A stretch of DNA of 64,000 nucleotides from Symbiodinium sp. CCMP2592 (taxonomy: Eukaryota; Sar; Dinophyceae; Suessiales; Symbiodiniaceae). The notes beneath the pieces are model-generated. The model was not told the origin of the DNA. It made no database searches and was given only the letters and a program-made list of their open reading frames with translations. This document shows, one piece after another, positions 13,701 to 24,512 of the stretch (positions are counted from its first letter, which is position 1; each line of letters starts with the position of its first letter). The position numbers and the translations under genes were made by a program. The stretch is taken from the NCBI GenBank assembly GCA_905221615.1, contig CAJNDT010000001.1, positions 3,158,765 through 3,222,764 on the forward strand. The letters run 5' to 3'.

Positions 13701-15585
13701 CCAGGGCTCGCAGCCGCTGCTGCTGCCGCTGCGAGGCCTCGCTCTGTAGATGCCGCCGAAGGGGGGCACGAGCGGGCAGTGTGCTTTCGGGCTTTCATGA
13801 GCCCGCTCGGCACGGCCTCCTCAGCAGACGACGACGCCAACCTGCGTACCGGGACATCCAAAGGTGTGTGAAATTGTTGTGGGTGACTTGTAGAACACTT
13901 GCATGGATCGGGGCCGACCGAAATCGCTCGCCGGAAAAAACTTCCAATGCCATCTGTCTAAGTCCAGAGACAACATGGCTCTGGACACAAGCATTGCCTC
14001 ATGCTCCCCGCGTTTCACGCCTGAGCTCTAGTGCTGCTGCACGTTGTTCCCGCTCCAAGCGCGAAAGGCGTTCCTCCGGAGCCTTCAATGCGGAAAGCAT
14101 TTGCCGTAGTTTCCATACGGAGACGTAGTTAGTTCATTAGCTTCAACCAAGCCTTAGCTGTCTTGTGGGTTACGACCTTTTGCCGGTGTTGGCTGCTTTA
14201 TAAGAACGGGCTGCCCTCTGCCGCTCCGACTTAGCTAAAGCCAGTGGAGGCTGCCAACGAGCACGGCGGTTGACAAACACCTCACTATGACCCCTCACCC
14301 CAAATAAGCATCGATTGAAGCGGAAGGAATCGAGTACAGCAGGCAACCAAGCCAGGCTTTAAGACTTTAAGATGAAAAAGGTCCCCTCAAATTGCACTTG
14401 TTAGCAACGCTATCATCCTGATTCAATGCTCTTGCAAGCGCCCTTTGGATCTCGGACAGCATGAGTCGCATGCTCAGGCTCTGAAACATGTTCACGTCCT
14501 TGTCGTCGTCGTGGTCGTCACTGTGGTAATTGCTGCATTTTTGTCCGTATTACTGTCCATTTCTGCCATTAGCATAGACGATGTCGTCGTCGTGATCATG
14601 GTCTTGAACTTGGTCGTGGCCTCTCTCATTGAGCCGGTGGCGGTCGCGGCGGCGGCGGCAACGGCGGTGGCGGTGGTGGTGGTGGTGGCGAAGCTGGTGG
14701 CGGTGGTGCGGTCGTGGCCGCTGCCGTGTATTGTTGCTATTGCTCCGTGGGCTCTTAGCAACTGTTGCACAACAAAGCTTGCAATCACTGAGGCGAGACC
14801 TCACTTGCGAAAACCTCTCAGCTTGTTGAACGGGTGCCACACGGGTGCCACAAGAAAAACGTCATGGCATCTGTTCTGAACCACTCCCCTGTCGTCTCGA
14901 GAAGCTTTCGTTGGACTTGACCACGCACCATCTTATCTTCGGTATCTTGCACTTCGGCTGACAGCTTTTGACACATCGACGTGCCTGAGCCTCCTTTTGC
15001 TGCCAGGGCTTCATCTGCTCCTTTGCACGACAGAGAACATCGAACACTGACACCTTGAAACCCGGAAACCAACACCCTGCAGCGACCCAGGACCGACCAA
15101 GCAAGCCTCGAGCCGATCCAGCCGGATCAACAGCGTGCGCTGCTCTTCGGTAAGTGCCTGACGGCTAACAGCCATGGGCAAGCAAGCAGCAAGCAATAAC
15201 GATCGTCGAGGTTTCCACAAGTGGGGCTTCGGATCTTCGGGCACTCGGTTGGCCTGAGCGGGGAGATGCTACGATGCCCCCTTGTTGTCAGCTCCTTGCT
15301 CAACACATCAAGGTATCTGATGGCAAGATACAAACCATGAGCCATTTCAGCAGCAGCTTAGTATGTGAGAGGATGACGAACAAATACCTCCAAAAAGAAG
15401 GGGCCTGCGCAAGCCCCGCCAGCTCTGCAGCACGGCGATCCGAGCGCACGCCCTGGCCCTGGCGCTTTGGGGTTCGGAGCAAACAAGCTGCAACCTCCCT
15501 TTTGGCCCCGTCCTGCCTCGAGAGCCCGCACACGAGCTTCCAGCCGAGCCAGAGAGCTGCGAAGGAGCACCTGAAGGGCGAGAGG
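7771..15585 (-). CDS. Putative multi-exon coiled-coil protein gene (exon set)
   Basis: Several minus-strand segments read as short Glu/Arg/Leu/Ala-rich amphipathic exons, unlike the other five frames around them. The clearest are 7,771-7,869 (contains GDLARQQEVLDEASE), 7,897-8,085 (FASRLRKLCREEAQKRLGE), 9,612-9,705 (LRLQAADAAERAGKLQEFE), about 9,880-9,959 (LLISLAELEQQAQFR), about 11,865-12,030, about 13,665-13,770 (QRQQQRLRALEGRLEAG), 13,999-14,130 (PEERLSRLEREQRAAALEL), about 15,080-15,150 (LTEEQRTLLIRLDRLEA) and about 15,480-15,585 (SSLARLEARVRALEAG). The heptad-like hydrophobic spacing suggests one long coiled-coil protein with introns of roughly 0.2 to 2 kb, and transcription would run from 15.6 toward 7.8 kb. 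Splice sites were not fixed. No family can be named, and the exons could belong to more than one gene. Confidence 0.4.
14490..14720. repeat. GTC/GGT-rich low-complexity tract
   Basis: Runs of GTCGTCGTGGTC and GGCGGTGGTGGTGGT units produce Val-, Arg/Trp- and Thr-rich spurious frames on both strands. No coding function is supported. Confidence 0.8.
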
Positions 15586-15689
15586 AGAGGCCAGTCGTGC
15601 AAAGCAGAGAAGACTCGATTTATGCGCGTCAACGTCTGCAGGACTGAATGTAGAAAAGGGGTTTAGTTGTTTTTTCACATTTCATGCAC

Positions 15690-18525
15690 TTTATTCAGGC
15701 TCACATGCAAGAGTTGGCAGGTGTGGTGTCGGCAGCACGGTCGTGCTTCAATACTACTGTCTCTGCACTTTGGGACAACATTTGGCTCCCATTGGAAGCG
15801 TTGCGACGACTCTCTGGGGAGATGCGAGTTGGACAAACCACCTCGCAACTGATGCAAGCAGACAGGCAAGAGAAGGGAGGCAAACAATGTAAAGCAGCAC
15901 CATCCCACGATGTAGGAACACGGAGCACATGCGAAACTTGCTAACATGCTACAGTCACAGAGCAGGTGCCGGAGATGATCCAAGTCAATGCAACCTCTAA
16001 ATCAAGTCAATGCGGCGAGGACCTTTAGACCCAATGCCTCTTGCAGGACAACGCGCCTCGCCTCCAAACCCGGGTCGGTGGAGCTGGCGCAAGAAGGAGT
16101 TCAAGAAACGTCTACAATAGCTTTTGTGCAGCGTGGCAATGGGGATGATACTTCCACGAAGGAGACAACTTAGTAACTACTTCAATCTACACTGCTACCA
16201 CCGATTCCATGTTTTACCACCATCCTAACAACCATGTGTCATCTCGATGGCTCCGCCTCAGCAATGCAGGCACCACTGGTTTGCGGAGACCTGCACAATC
16301 TGCCAACACAATATCCGGCGGCCAATGGACTACATGCGGAGTGGGGATTTTGTTGCTGGTAACCCCAGAACTGTGTAAAACACATGCACCCACCAATATT
16401 TTGAAAGAGCCGTATCTAGCCAAAAAACCGTTGTGCAAATCCTGCTTCATGTGACCCGAGGTTTGTCGTGAGATGTCGTGAAGCAAACCGACAAACCGCG
16501 TGCCGCGACTGAACCTGAAACACGAACCGCGGCTTCAACCCAGGCCTTCGCGAGTCGAGGCCACAAGGGCTCCCAAGGCACTCGGAGCGTCCCGCTCAAA
16601 GGCTGAAGCCTGTATGCAAGATGCGTTGCTGGTTGCAACCTTTGTTGTCTGGCCGCATCTCACAAAACTACATCAGCCTGTTTTTTTTCACGTTACTTGA
16701 AGTTCTCGGAATTCTTTGAAGAGGGCGAAATTCTCCAAGACATGAACGTTTTAGTTTGCACATCTTTGAGAAGATGCGGAATTCCTGGAATCAAAAGCAG
16801 TTCCCACCGGCAAAAGGTCTCAAATCTCAGGATCCCCTCGGCACCTCTTCTGCGGAGCGGGTAGAGCCAGCCATTCGCGATGCCAAAGCTGTTCGGTTGA
16901 CGGGACAAGGACAATGCATCTCGCTTCATGGTGCTGCGTGTTGGAGTGGCAAATGCTCTTGCAACAACACGTTTCTATGCTTGGATCGTGGCGCGATTTG
17001 GACTACGGCGGTTTGTGCACTGCGAGCCAAAGTTGTAGCTAGGGTCCTGCAACATATTAAACCTAAATGCGCGCAACCATCAAGCGCCAACAGCATTCTG
17101 CCGTCGTGATATATACATCCTGCGTTGTTTCGTTCTCATTTCCAATTGGACTCGCCGGAACATGCAGAGCAGCACAACCGCTCGCACAAAATCAAATTGT
17201 GCGTGCCTTCATGACAACTTTGAAAACCATTGACCACGATGCGGGTGCGTCCTTGCCGAAACACAAAAACCTTGAAAAATGATTTCTCGAAAGTTCAAAG
17301 CTTTCAACGATGGGCTTGAAGGCGAGCTTGAAACGGAACGTGCAACGACGCTCTTGGCGACCGTGGGGAACAACTCACTTGATGCCCAAAACGCCAGGCA
17401 AAACATCAACAAATCATATCTCCAAAACAAATCATCTAGATCGAGATGCTGTATGCACCCCCCTAGCCAAGTATACGCGCTCAAAACGCCCCACCAGCGG
17501 TCCACTGCCAGTCCGCATCTGCCGCTGAGCGAGATGTTCAGCCGGAGCCGCTGTTTAGTCAAAATTCCGACAAATTACGACAGCTTTTAAAACAAATTCG
17601 ATTTGCCAAAAAGAACTGAAAGAAATTTCGAACTTTATTTTTTTGGTGCTCGACTCGAAACCGCATTTCCATTTGCCAACCAAACGACGACTCAGAAAGA
17701 TGCTTGGATTTGGGATCTCCACCTTCTCAACGGGTTCAAGCTGGCTGGTTCTTTGTGTGGTAAAATGAATGCTCCTCCGCAAAAAAACGGCAAAAAGGTT
17801 TGTAGCTGCACTGAATCTTCAGTGTGGAGTTGTCATCAGCGGGATCCAATCAAGGTCCCACCAGGTCCCAGCCAGCTGCAAACGGCGTGGCTGGAAACCG
17901 CAAAGAATGGAACCCTTTTTTGGTTCCAGTGCCTCTCGGCAACAAGAAGAAAACTGCCGTGGGCAGGAAGAGTTGCTGATGGGCAAACCTTTTGGCGGGG
18001 GAACCCTTCCGCACGAGACCGGCTTCCGCCAGACAAGATTCTTCACGCAGCGCCGCTTGGAATTGCCCATCATCAAGCGCACACCTGTCCCAGCATTAGA
18101 TTTTCGCTTCACTTCTTTTGAAGATGGCTGGGATGACATCGGACGGACCAACCAACCGGTGCGTCTAAAATTGCCCCGCAGCTGACTGTCGAGAGGGCAA
18201 ACCACGCGCGATGATCTTCTCTGCATGTTCTACGGAAACCAGCTTTCAACTCGTTGGCAGCGAGTGTAATGGCCACATGGATAAGACTCTGGTCCTTCGT
18301 CCCAGAGTTTAACCCAAGTTAGAACCTGGTTCGGCTCCTTTCCCGAAACAAACAAGAAAATGCAGGGACTGGGTTTTCTGGGTTGTTATATGGATGAGAC
18401 CTGTGTCAATTTTTTTTCCTCAAGAAGCAAAAGGTCAAAGCTGGGCTCCAAGCCGGCAAGACCTCTCTCCGGCCACAGCAGTGTTTCGAATTATCTGGAG
18501 TTTGAAACCTTGGTTCCAATCCAGG
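15690..18525. other. Host DNA, no supported gene
   Basis: No exon-like segment was recognised. Local A/T-rich stretches (17.2-17.8 kb) contain moderately long frames with no recognisable motif and no consistent start. Confidence 0.5.
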
Positions 18526-18527
18526 TT

Positions 18528-18785
18528 CCCTTTGATAAAGCGGGGCTTAAGTCTCCCTTGAAGCCCCCCTTTAAGCAAAGCTCCCTTGAAATTTAAAGGT
18601 CTCCCCTAAGGAAGGGGCAAATCGAAGCCTTTAAAGACCCCCTTAAAGCCCCTTTAAATCCCTTTAAGCCTTCCTTAAGTCCCCTTCAAGTTCCCCTTTG
18701 AGCCCCGCTTTAAGCTCCCCTTAAGCCCCCCTTTAAGTCCCCCTTTAAGCCCCCCTTAAGCCTCCCCTCTCCCCTTTAAGCCTCC
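18528..18785. repeat. Degenerate CCCCTTTAAGC tract
   Basis: About 20 imperfect copies of CCCCTTTAAGCC-like units, where TTTAA alternates with pyrimidine or purine blocks. The tract ends in ACGCAATCACACACACAC, then AAGCCACACGAA, just before the outer foldback element. A related combination recurs inside that element near 47,265-47,440. Confidence 0.75.
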
Positions 18786-18849
18786 CACGCAATCACACAC
18801 ACACACACAAAACAAGAAAAAAAAAAAGCCACACGAAATCGTTTTATGG

Positions 18850-19047
18850 GTTTTTTGGCTTGACTGGGCCTCGTCGACTACGGCTGTAGCACTCGGTCCC
18901 AACAAACAAGCGAAGCAAACACAAACTACAATCTACAAACTACAAACTGGCAAAGCGGTGAGACAGAAAAGCGAAGCTCTACAAAGGGCTGCGGCGCACA
19001 GGCTTTGCCGGTGGTAGCCGTTCAGCACCAAACTACGGAGCTTCAGC
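18850..19047 (+). repeat. Outer element left inverted arm, terminal part
   Basis: Inverted copy of 49,842-50,027, sharing words such as CGTCGACTACGGCTGTAGCAC and CGTTCAGCACCAAACTACGG. The arm is broken at 19,047 by the composite and continues at 45,774. Confidence 0.85.
19041..19047 (+). repeat. Target-site duplication, left copy (CTTCAGC)
   Basis: CTTCAGC directly precedes the terminal CTCTCTCTGGGG at 19,048. The same word follows the composite's far end at 45,767-45,773. Because the ends carry AG/CT repeats, the duplication could be read as 7 to 9 bases. That both copies sit outside the whole 26.7 kb shows that the composite occupies a single insertion site. Confidence 0.75.
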
Positions 19048-19819
19048 CTCTCTCTGGGGAGGGTGTTCCAGCTCTCCACTCTGTGATAGCTACAGGCCTC
19101 AGTTCGAGACATAGGGTAGAATTCGGTACTTTGGAGCACTGTCGATTCGCGGGCCTACGGCCCGCAGCTCCGACGATCTTAGGGGCTCTAAAGTCTTTGC
19201 AAAACGGGCTTTAGAGGAACTTTAAGGGCGCGCCACTTGCCAGCAGCCGACGAGTGCTCGCCGGCAACTCACGAGCTACTTGCTGGCAACTCACGAGCAC
19301 TCGCCGGCAGCTTACGAGCTACTTTCGAGCAGCGCACGAGCTTCTTCTTGCCAACCGAAATAACCGAAATTCAAGACAGTTCACCGAAAGTTTCGCCACT
19401 CGCCGGCAGCTTACGAGCTACTTTCGAGCTGCTCCCACGCCCTCCGCGCCGAACAAGCGCGCGCAAGCGCGTCGCTCCCCAAACAGCTCCGGAGACGGCA
19501 GCTTGCGAGCGACCTACGAGCTGCTCCCACGCCCTCCGCGCCGAACGAGCGCGCGTAAGCGCGCGTCGCTCCCAAACAGCTCCGGAGCACGACGGCGCGC
19601 CTCCAAACAGCTCGCGAGCCCTCCGCGCGCCTTCAAAGCGCCTCCGATGCCGCGCGCGCCCGTTTTGCAAGCACTTTAGAGCCCCTAAGATCGCGAGCCC
19701 TAGAGCCTCCAGCCCGCAAAATCGACAGGCCTTCGAAGTATGGAATTCTAGGCTATGTCTCGAAACTAGCCTCGTAGCTACTACAGAGTGGAGAACTGGA
19801 ACACCCTCCCCAGAGAGAG
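19048..19819 (+). mobile_element. 772-bp TIR element, left copy
   Basis: Bounded by CTCTCTCTGGGGAGG and its reverse complement. The first and last roughly 170 bases are imperfect inverted repeats of each other (both include TTCGAGACATAG, GATCTTAGGGGCTCTAAAG and GCAAAACGGGC when read inward). The centre holds tandem CGAGCTACTTTCGAGC and CTCCCACGCCCTCCGCGCC motifs. It is 98-99 percent identical by eye to the copy at 44,997-45,766 and lies in the same orientation. No transposase frame is present. Long TIRs with a 7-9-base duplication would fit a MULE-like or hAT-like non-autonomous family. Confidence 0.85.
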
Positions 19820-19822
19820 AAA

Positions 19823-20270
19823 AAAAAACTATCCTAACCTACTCTACCCTAGTGGGGCACGCTGAGCCGGGGCCTAGGGCCGATGATCCTCGCTTGCGGG
19901 GAGAGGCTCTAGGTTGTGGCACGGCGGTCCCAGCGAGTGGAGGCGGTGCCTGACTGTTCAAGGCTCAATTGGGGGGTTATCAGTATCCCCCAGCCGCCGA
20001 TGAAGCTCGCGCCGGTCCGTGAGGCACCGGGGAGCCGTCCAGGGAATGGGGCGGCTCCGAAGCCTCACCACTGCCGCCAGGCCTGTGCGCCTGGGCGGGA
20101 TACCCTCTCAGTCCCCCTCCGAGGGGGGCTGTCGGGGAACGGAATGCTGCCCGTTTTTTTGCAGCATCTGTCGCCCCCAGTCGGGGCGTGTGGGGAACGA
20201 AATGCTGCCCTTTTTTTTCCAGCTTTCCAATCAAAAGCGAGGTCGGAATTCCGACTTTGCTTCAATAGCT
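19823..20270. other. GC-rich left end of core, no gene
   Basis: No supported coding frame. Contains a short hairpin (GGGGGG, loop TTATCAGTA, CCCCC near 19,973) and two related units at about 20,130 and 20,190, each reading GGGGAACG-AATGCTGCCC followed by a T run. It may hold terminal or replication signals of the virus, but nothing proves this. Confidence 0.5.
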
Positions 20271-20517
20271 CGGATTCGACCCATTCTTCCATCGAAAACG
20301 GCCCACTGTCGCAACTCACCAGATTTGGCGAATGCTGACACCCCCACAAAACCACTCTCAATTTCATCAAAAACGGGCCACTGTCACGGGCCACTGTCGC
20401 GATTCGCCAAATCTGGTGAATTGCGACAGTGCCACAAAACGGCGCTCCTTTTCATCAAAAAAGCGGGCCACTGCCGCAACTCGTCAAATCTGACGAATGC
20501 TGGCAGTGCCGCTACAG
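20270..20517. repeat. Tandem hairpin repeats downstream of polymerase-helicase gene
   Basis: Three or four diverged units contain GGCCACTGTCGCAACTC and CCAAATCTGG-type cores. One is a near-perfect palindrome, with CACTGTCGCGATTCGCC pairing to GGTGAATTGCGACAGTG around 20,393-20,433. Similar arms at 20,303-20,345 and 20,467-20,510 also fold. The array sits immediately 3' of the minus-strand polymerase-helicase gene, so transcription termination, an origin or a recombination site are all possible. Confidence 0.7.
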
Positions 20518-23500
20518 GACGCTCAAAAGCTCCGAATTGGTGGCCCGGGAGCACCCCATGTACAGATGCTTGAGCGTGAAGTGCGGGCTCTCCACGTCAT
20601 AGAGCCAAACCCTCCCTCTCAGGGTCAGGCCCTGCACCGAAGCATAGGTAATCGCGCTGCAAAGCCGGGTGTGCTTCAGCAGCTCCGGGCCCGCGAAGCA
20701 CTGCCCACTCTCCAGGCGCACGACGTCCCTCTCCACGGCTTCCACGGTCAGGAAGGTGCCCTTCTGCACCTTGCCGCCCGCGCCGATCAAGCGCAATCCC
20801 GGCCAGACCCTCATGGTCTGCGGCGCATTCGTCGGCACCGCCCCGCGGGCCTCGTACCGCACCACCAGAGCATCGGCGGGCGCCAGCCGGCGGTTCTCCC
20901 GCTCGTTGATCTGCAATCGCTTCGCGTGGGAGATGACCAGGCTCACGTCCGGCTCCCCCCGCCTCGGGAAGCGCCGTCGGGCCTCCCGCACCGCATCAAC
21001 CAGCGGCACCTGCTCCGGCTCGTCCACTTTAAGCCAGGTCAGGAACTCGAAGATCCGCTCGTCGAAGCGCCAGCGCTCCGAGAGCTCGTGGCACCAGCCC
21101 CCCGCCAGATCGTGCAGCAGCTGGCTGTGTTTCAGTTCCTTGCACACCTCTGCACCTGCGAAGCTGTCCAGCACAGCGGGCAGCTGCCTAAAGTCTCCCA
21201 AGAGCAGAAACCGAATCTTCTTGTTCATGCTCAGACAAGCTATGTCCGCCCACAAGGGGGTATCTAACTGAGTCAGTTCTTCGATGACCAGCCAGGTTGC
21301 GCTGCAGTGCCCGTTCCGCACATTGCGCCGCACCCAGTGGTCCGCCGTCTGCGCCCCCAGGCCCACGTTCTGCACAGCTGCATGGGTCTTCGTGATAATG
21401 TGCACCGTGTCCCCGTGCTCTCTGAGCCAAATGCGTCTTGCCGGTGCCCGGGTAGCCGCTCAGCAGCAGGCTCTCGCCATCCAAGCAGTGCACCACCGGG
21501 TCCTCCACCCGCCGCCACGGCGCCTTCGCCCTGATGGGCTCCGCCTCCATGCTCGGCTCCCGATACTGGCCCTTCAGCCCGGTGACCTCCTCGTAGCGAT
21601 ACACAGGCGTGCCGTCCCGGTGCGACATCTTCAGCAGCCGCTCCACGGCGGGCCGGTGCTTCTTGGGGACGTCCTGCATGACAAGACAATCGGTCTTGAT
21701 GCATTTGAGGTACCGCCGGGGCACCTCCGCCAGCGCCTGGCGAATGCGCGCCACCGCGACGTACTCGGCCCCCATGATGTAGTCGTGCACCGGGCGATAG
21801 CTGCTGTTCGAGAGCAGCTCCGTCACGAAGACGTGGTCCCAATGCGTGCCCCCGGCCGCATCCGTGAAGGTCTGGCGCCAGCTGCAGCCCTCCCCATCCA
21901 CCTGATGGTTTGAGGTCTTCATACTATAGACTAATTCTAGATTCCGAGCAAACAGACCCACGAGGCTGTTGATGGCCAGCTTCGCATAGTGCTCCTCGCC
22001 TTCGGGCCAATTCTGCTCCATGCGCTGCAGCACCTGCTCGAGGCACTGCTGGTCGACGTGCGCGGTAGCGTCCAGGCTCCACTTGAAGTGTCGCCACTGG
22101 GCCATCCCCGCCTCCAGCATGTAGGCGCACACGGCTTGGCGTACCACCCTGGCCCCACGAAGGGCAGCCGGTCCAGCACGCCTTTGCGGTGGTCGCAGGG
22201 CAGGTCCACCCACATGAGATCCGCCAGCTTGCCCTCCTCCGTGGGGACGATGCAGTCCAGGGGGCAAAACACTGGCAGGGGAAAGCGCGCATTGGCCAAC
22301 CCGTTCTTGCGGCAGCGGCACACGTCGATGCCCTGGCAGGGCTTCTGATCATCCCACTTCTGCAGCTGGAAGACGAGAGGCGGCAGCCTGGGCGAGGCCG
22401 CATAGTTCTGGTACACAAACCGACAAAACCGGCTCTCGAGGGTGGTGCTGTGGTTGCCCTCCAGGCTCGTCTTGGTGCGATGGCACTCCAGGCACAGGGC
22501 CTGCAGCTCCTGCTGCTGTCCGGAGAATGACTGGGCCACGGGGATGACGTGATCGATCTCGAAAGTGCCCAGACCAATCGGTGCGCCGCACAGCTTGCAC
22601 ATTCCCTGCTGGCGGGCGAGCAGCTCCTCCCGACGGCTTCGGGTGTCCTCGCGCTTGCCCTGCAGCAAATGTAGGAAGACCTCCAGGCTGGCTCCGGCCA
22701 GGCGCTGTCCGCGATAGGGAACCCCCAGGCGCTCCGTCCACTGCTGCAGCACCTGCGCATCCTCGCAGAGCTCTCGGATGACGCAGTCGGCTCCGCCGGG
22801 CACCCGCAGCCGCAGAGCGGACCACTCGCACAGCCCCCGCATGGAAACCTTGGGGTGGTGGCCCTCCGCCAGCAGCTCCGCCCGCACCCCACGAAGGTCT
22901 TCGGAGTAGAAGTACCCTGACTTGATCTCTCCCTCCCACAACTGCCACTCCTTGAACTCCGGCACCGGGTTATCCCGCCTGAGCCTGCGAAAGCGCTGGC
23001 GCTGCTCGGACTCGTCGCAGCCAGCCACGGCCCGGGCGCTCCTGTAGAAGAAGGCGTGCCCGTTCCAAGAGGTAAAGGCTATAGCCTTCTCCTCCTTTTG
23101 TGCTGGCTGGAAGCAGTCCAGCAGCCGCCCTCTGCAATCGACGTAGAACATGGGGGCGTTGCGCCACACGAAAAAGGTGCGGATCTCTGCGGGGCAGACG
23201 CCCCGCTGCTGCCAGTTGCCCGGACAGATGGAGCTAAAATCCTCCAGGACCTCCTGCAGCGGAAGCTTCAGGAGCTCCGCTATCTGCCTCGGCACGCAGA
23301 GCATGTCCTGGCGTTCCTCGAAGGCGCTGGCCAGGATCTGGTCTCCGGCGAAGAGCTGATAGCTGACTTCTCGCAGGGCCCCCAGGGGCTGGCGCAGGCG
23401 AATCTGGGTGTCGACTCGATTGTCGATGACCTGCATGGAGGAGGAGCTGTAGGCCCACTCGTTGGTGGGGTGGAGGAAGTAGGTCTCTCCTGAGATCATG

Positions 23501-24060
23501 TAGATCGGTTCGTTCGCCTCGGGCTGCCCCAGCTGCCGGAGCACGGCTTCCTTGACGTTGCGGGCGACCTGCGCCTCGCTCCAGGCGTCGTTCTGGCGGG
23601 ACAGCCCCATCTCCAGAGCAGTCACCGGCAGGTAGTCGTGCCTCTCATAAGGGGTCCCATTACGGCGTCGGCCCCGAATGATCACGGGCACATGAGCCAG
23701 CCACTCCGTGAATTTATCCTTGAAGAAGGCCTTTCCCAATTTGGTGACATGGTACTGGCCGTTAGGCTGGAGGGACCTCACGAGCTTCCGAGCACCCCCC
23801 CTCGTCAAGATGAAATCATTGGGTCCGTCCCTGATGAGAGGCTGAGACTCGTCGAACTGGCGGCTCGGCGGACGCCGGCCGGTGATGCTGTGGTAAAACT
23901 GTCCGGCGCGGGTCAGCTGGCCGTTCGGGCGACTCAAAAGTACGGACTGCAGGCGGTTGTCCCTCAGAGGCAGAAGCTGCGAGCCTTGCGCTGAGATCCG
24001 TGGTCTGGCCCCAGCGTCGGCTGCTCGTCGTATCGCTTCGCGTTGTTGCATCCACGACAT
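20512..24060 (-). CDS. Family-B DNA polymerase with HNH module, fused to SF1 helicase (two frameshifts)
   Basis: Replication protein of about 1,180 codons, read in three frames. Start ATG at 24,060 (MSWMQQREA). Residues about 1-480 have no clear motif. An HNH nuclease module follows at about 488-530: CKLC, then IDHVIP, then CLECH. The polymerase palm carries AKLAINSLVGL (motif B-like, K..NS..G) and YLKCIKTDCLV in the motif C place, where the usual first Asp is Lys. The C-terminal helicase has Walker A GYPGTGKT, motif II/III region VIEELTQL and LLLGDFRQLPAV, motif V ITYASVQGLTL and motif VI YMGCSRAT, as in Pif1/RecD-like SF1 enzymes. Frame changes occur near 22,150 (a GGGG run) and near 21,425, just after Walker A. 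The protein stays coherent on both sides of each, so these are recent lesions or assembly errors. Role: copying the viral genome. Confidence 0.8.
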
Positions 24061-24112
24061 GATTTCTAGGATCCCCCAAAAAAATCCTCGGCCTCCGAAC
24101 GCCAGCCTCTAT

Positions 24113-24511
24113 ACCAGGCAGGTCACTTCCACACTTTCCAGGTTTTCCAGGGTTTCCAGGGGGGTCTTGGGAGGGCCCAAAGCCACCCTGGAAAGCGTGG
24201 AAAAATGAGTCTAGGAGCTTCATTTTTCCACACTTTCCACGTTTTCCAGGGTGGCCTTTGGGTCCTCCCAACACCCCCTGGAAAGCGTGGAAAAATGAGT
24301 CTAGGAGCTTCATTTTTCCACACTTTCCACGTTTTCCAGGGTGTTCGGAGTTCGCTTTTGAACCCTATCCTTCAAGCCCGATTCTGATGTCTAGGAGCTT
24401 CATTTTTCCACGCTTTCCATGTTGGCTTTTTGGGCCCTCCCAACACCCCCCTGGAAACCCTGGAAAACGTGGAAATGGTGGAAGTGATCTTCCCGGCATA
24501 GAGGCCGGGTC
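24113..24511 (-). repeat. Second foldback repeat family, copy 1
   Basis: Built from CTTTCCACGTTTTCCAGGGTG-like blocks and their complements with ATGAGTCTAGGAGCTTCAT palindromes. Both ends share an inverted border of about 27 bases containing CAGGTCACTTCCA (left) and TGGAAGTGATCTTCCC (right). It contains one reverse-complement copy of the 90-base unit found three times at 36,961-37,200. It lies between the polymerase start (24,060) and the stop of the upstream gene at 24,513, so it may also carry the polymerase promoter. Compare copy 2 at 36,862-37,436. Confidence 0.85.
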
Positions 24512-24512
24512 C

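Noticed and set aside
19237-19953. 238-codon frame in the left TIR element (and its twin at 45,184-45,948)
   Set aside because: It runs through the tandem Arg/Ala/Pro-rich core of the TIR element, shows no transposase motif, and exists in several frames at once.
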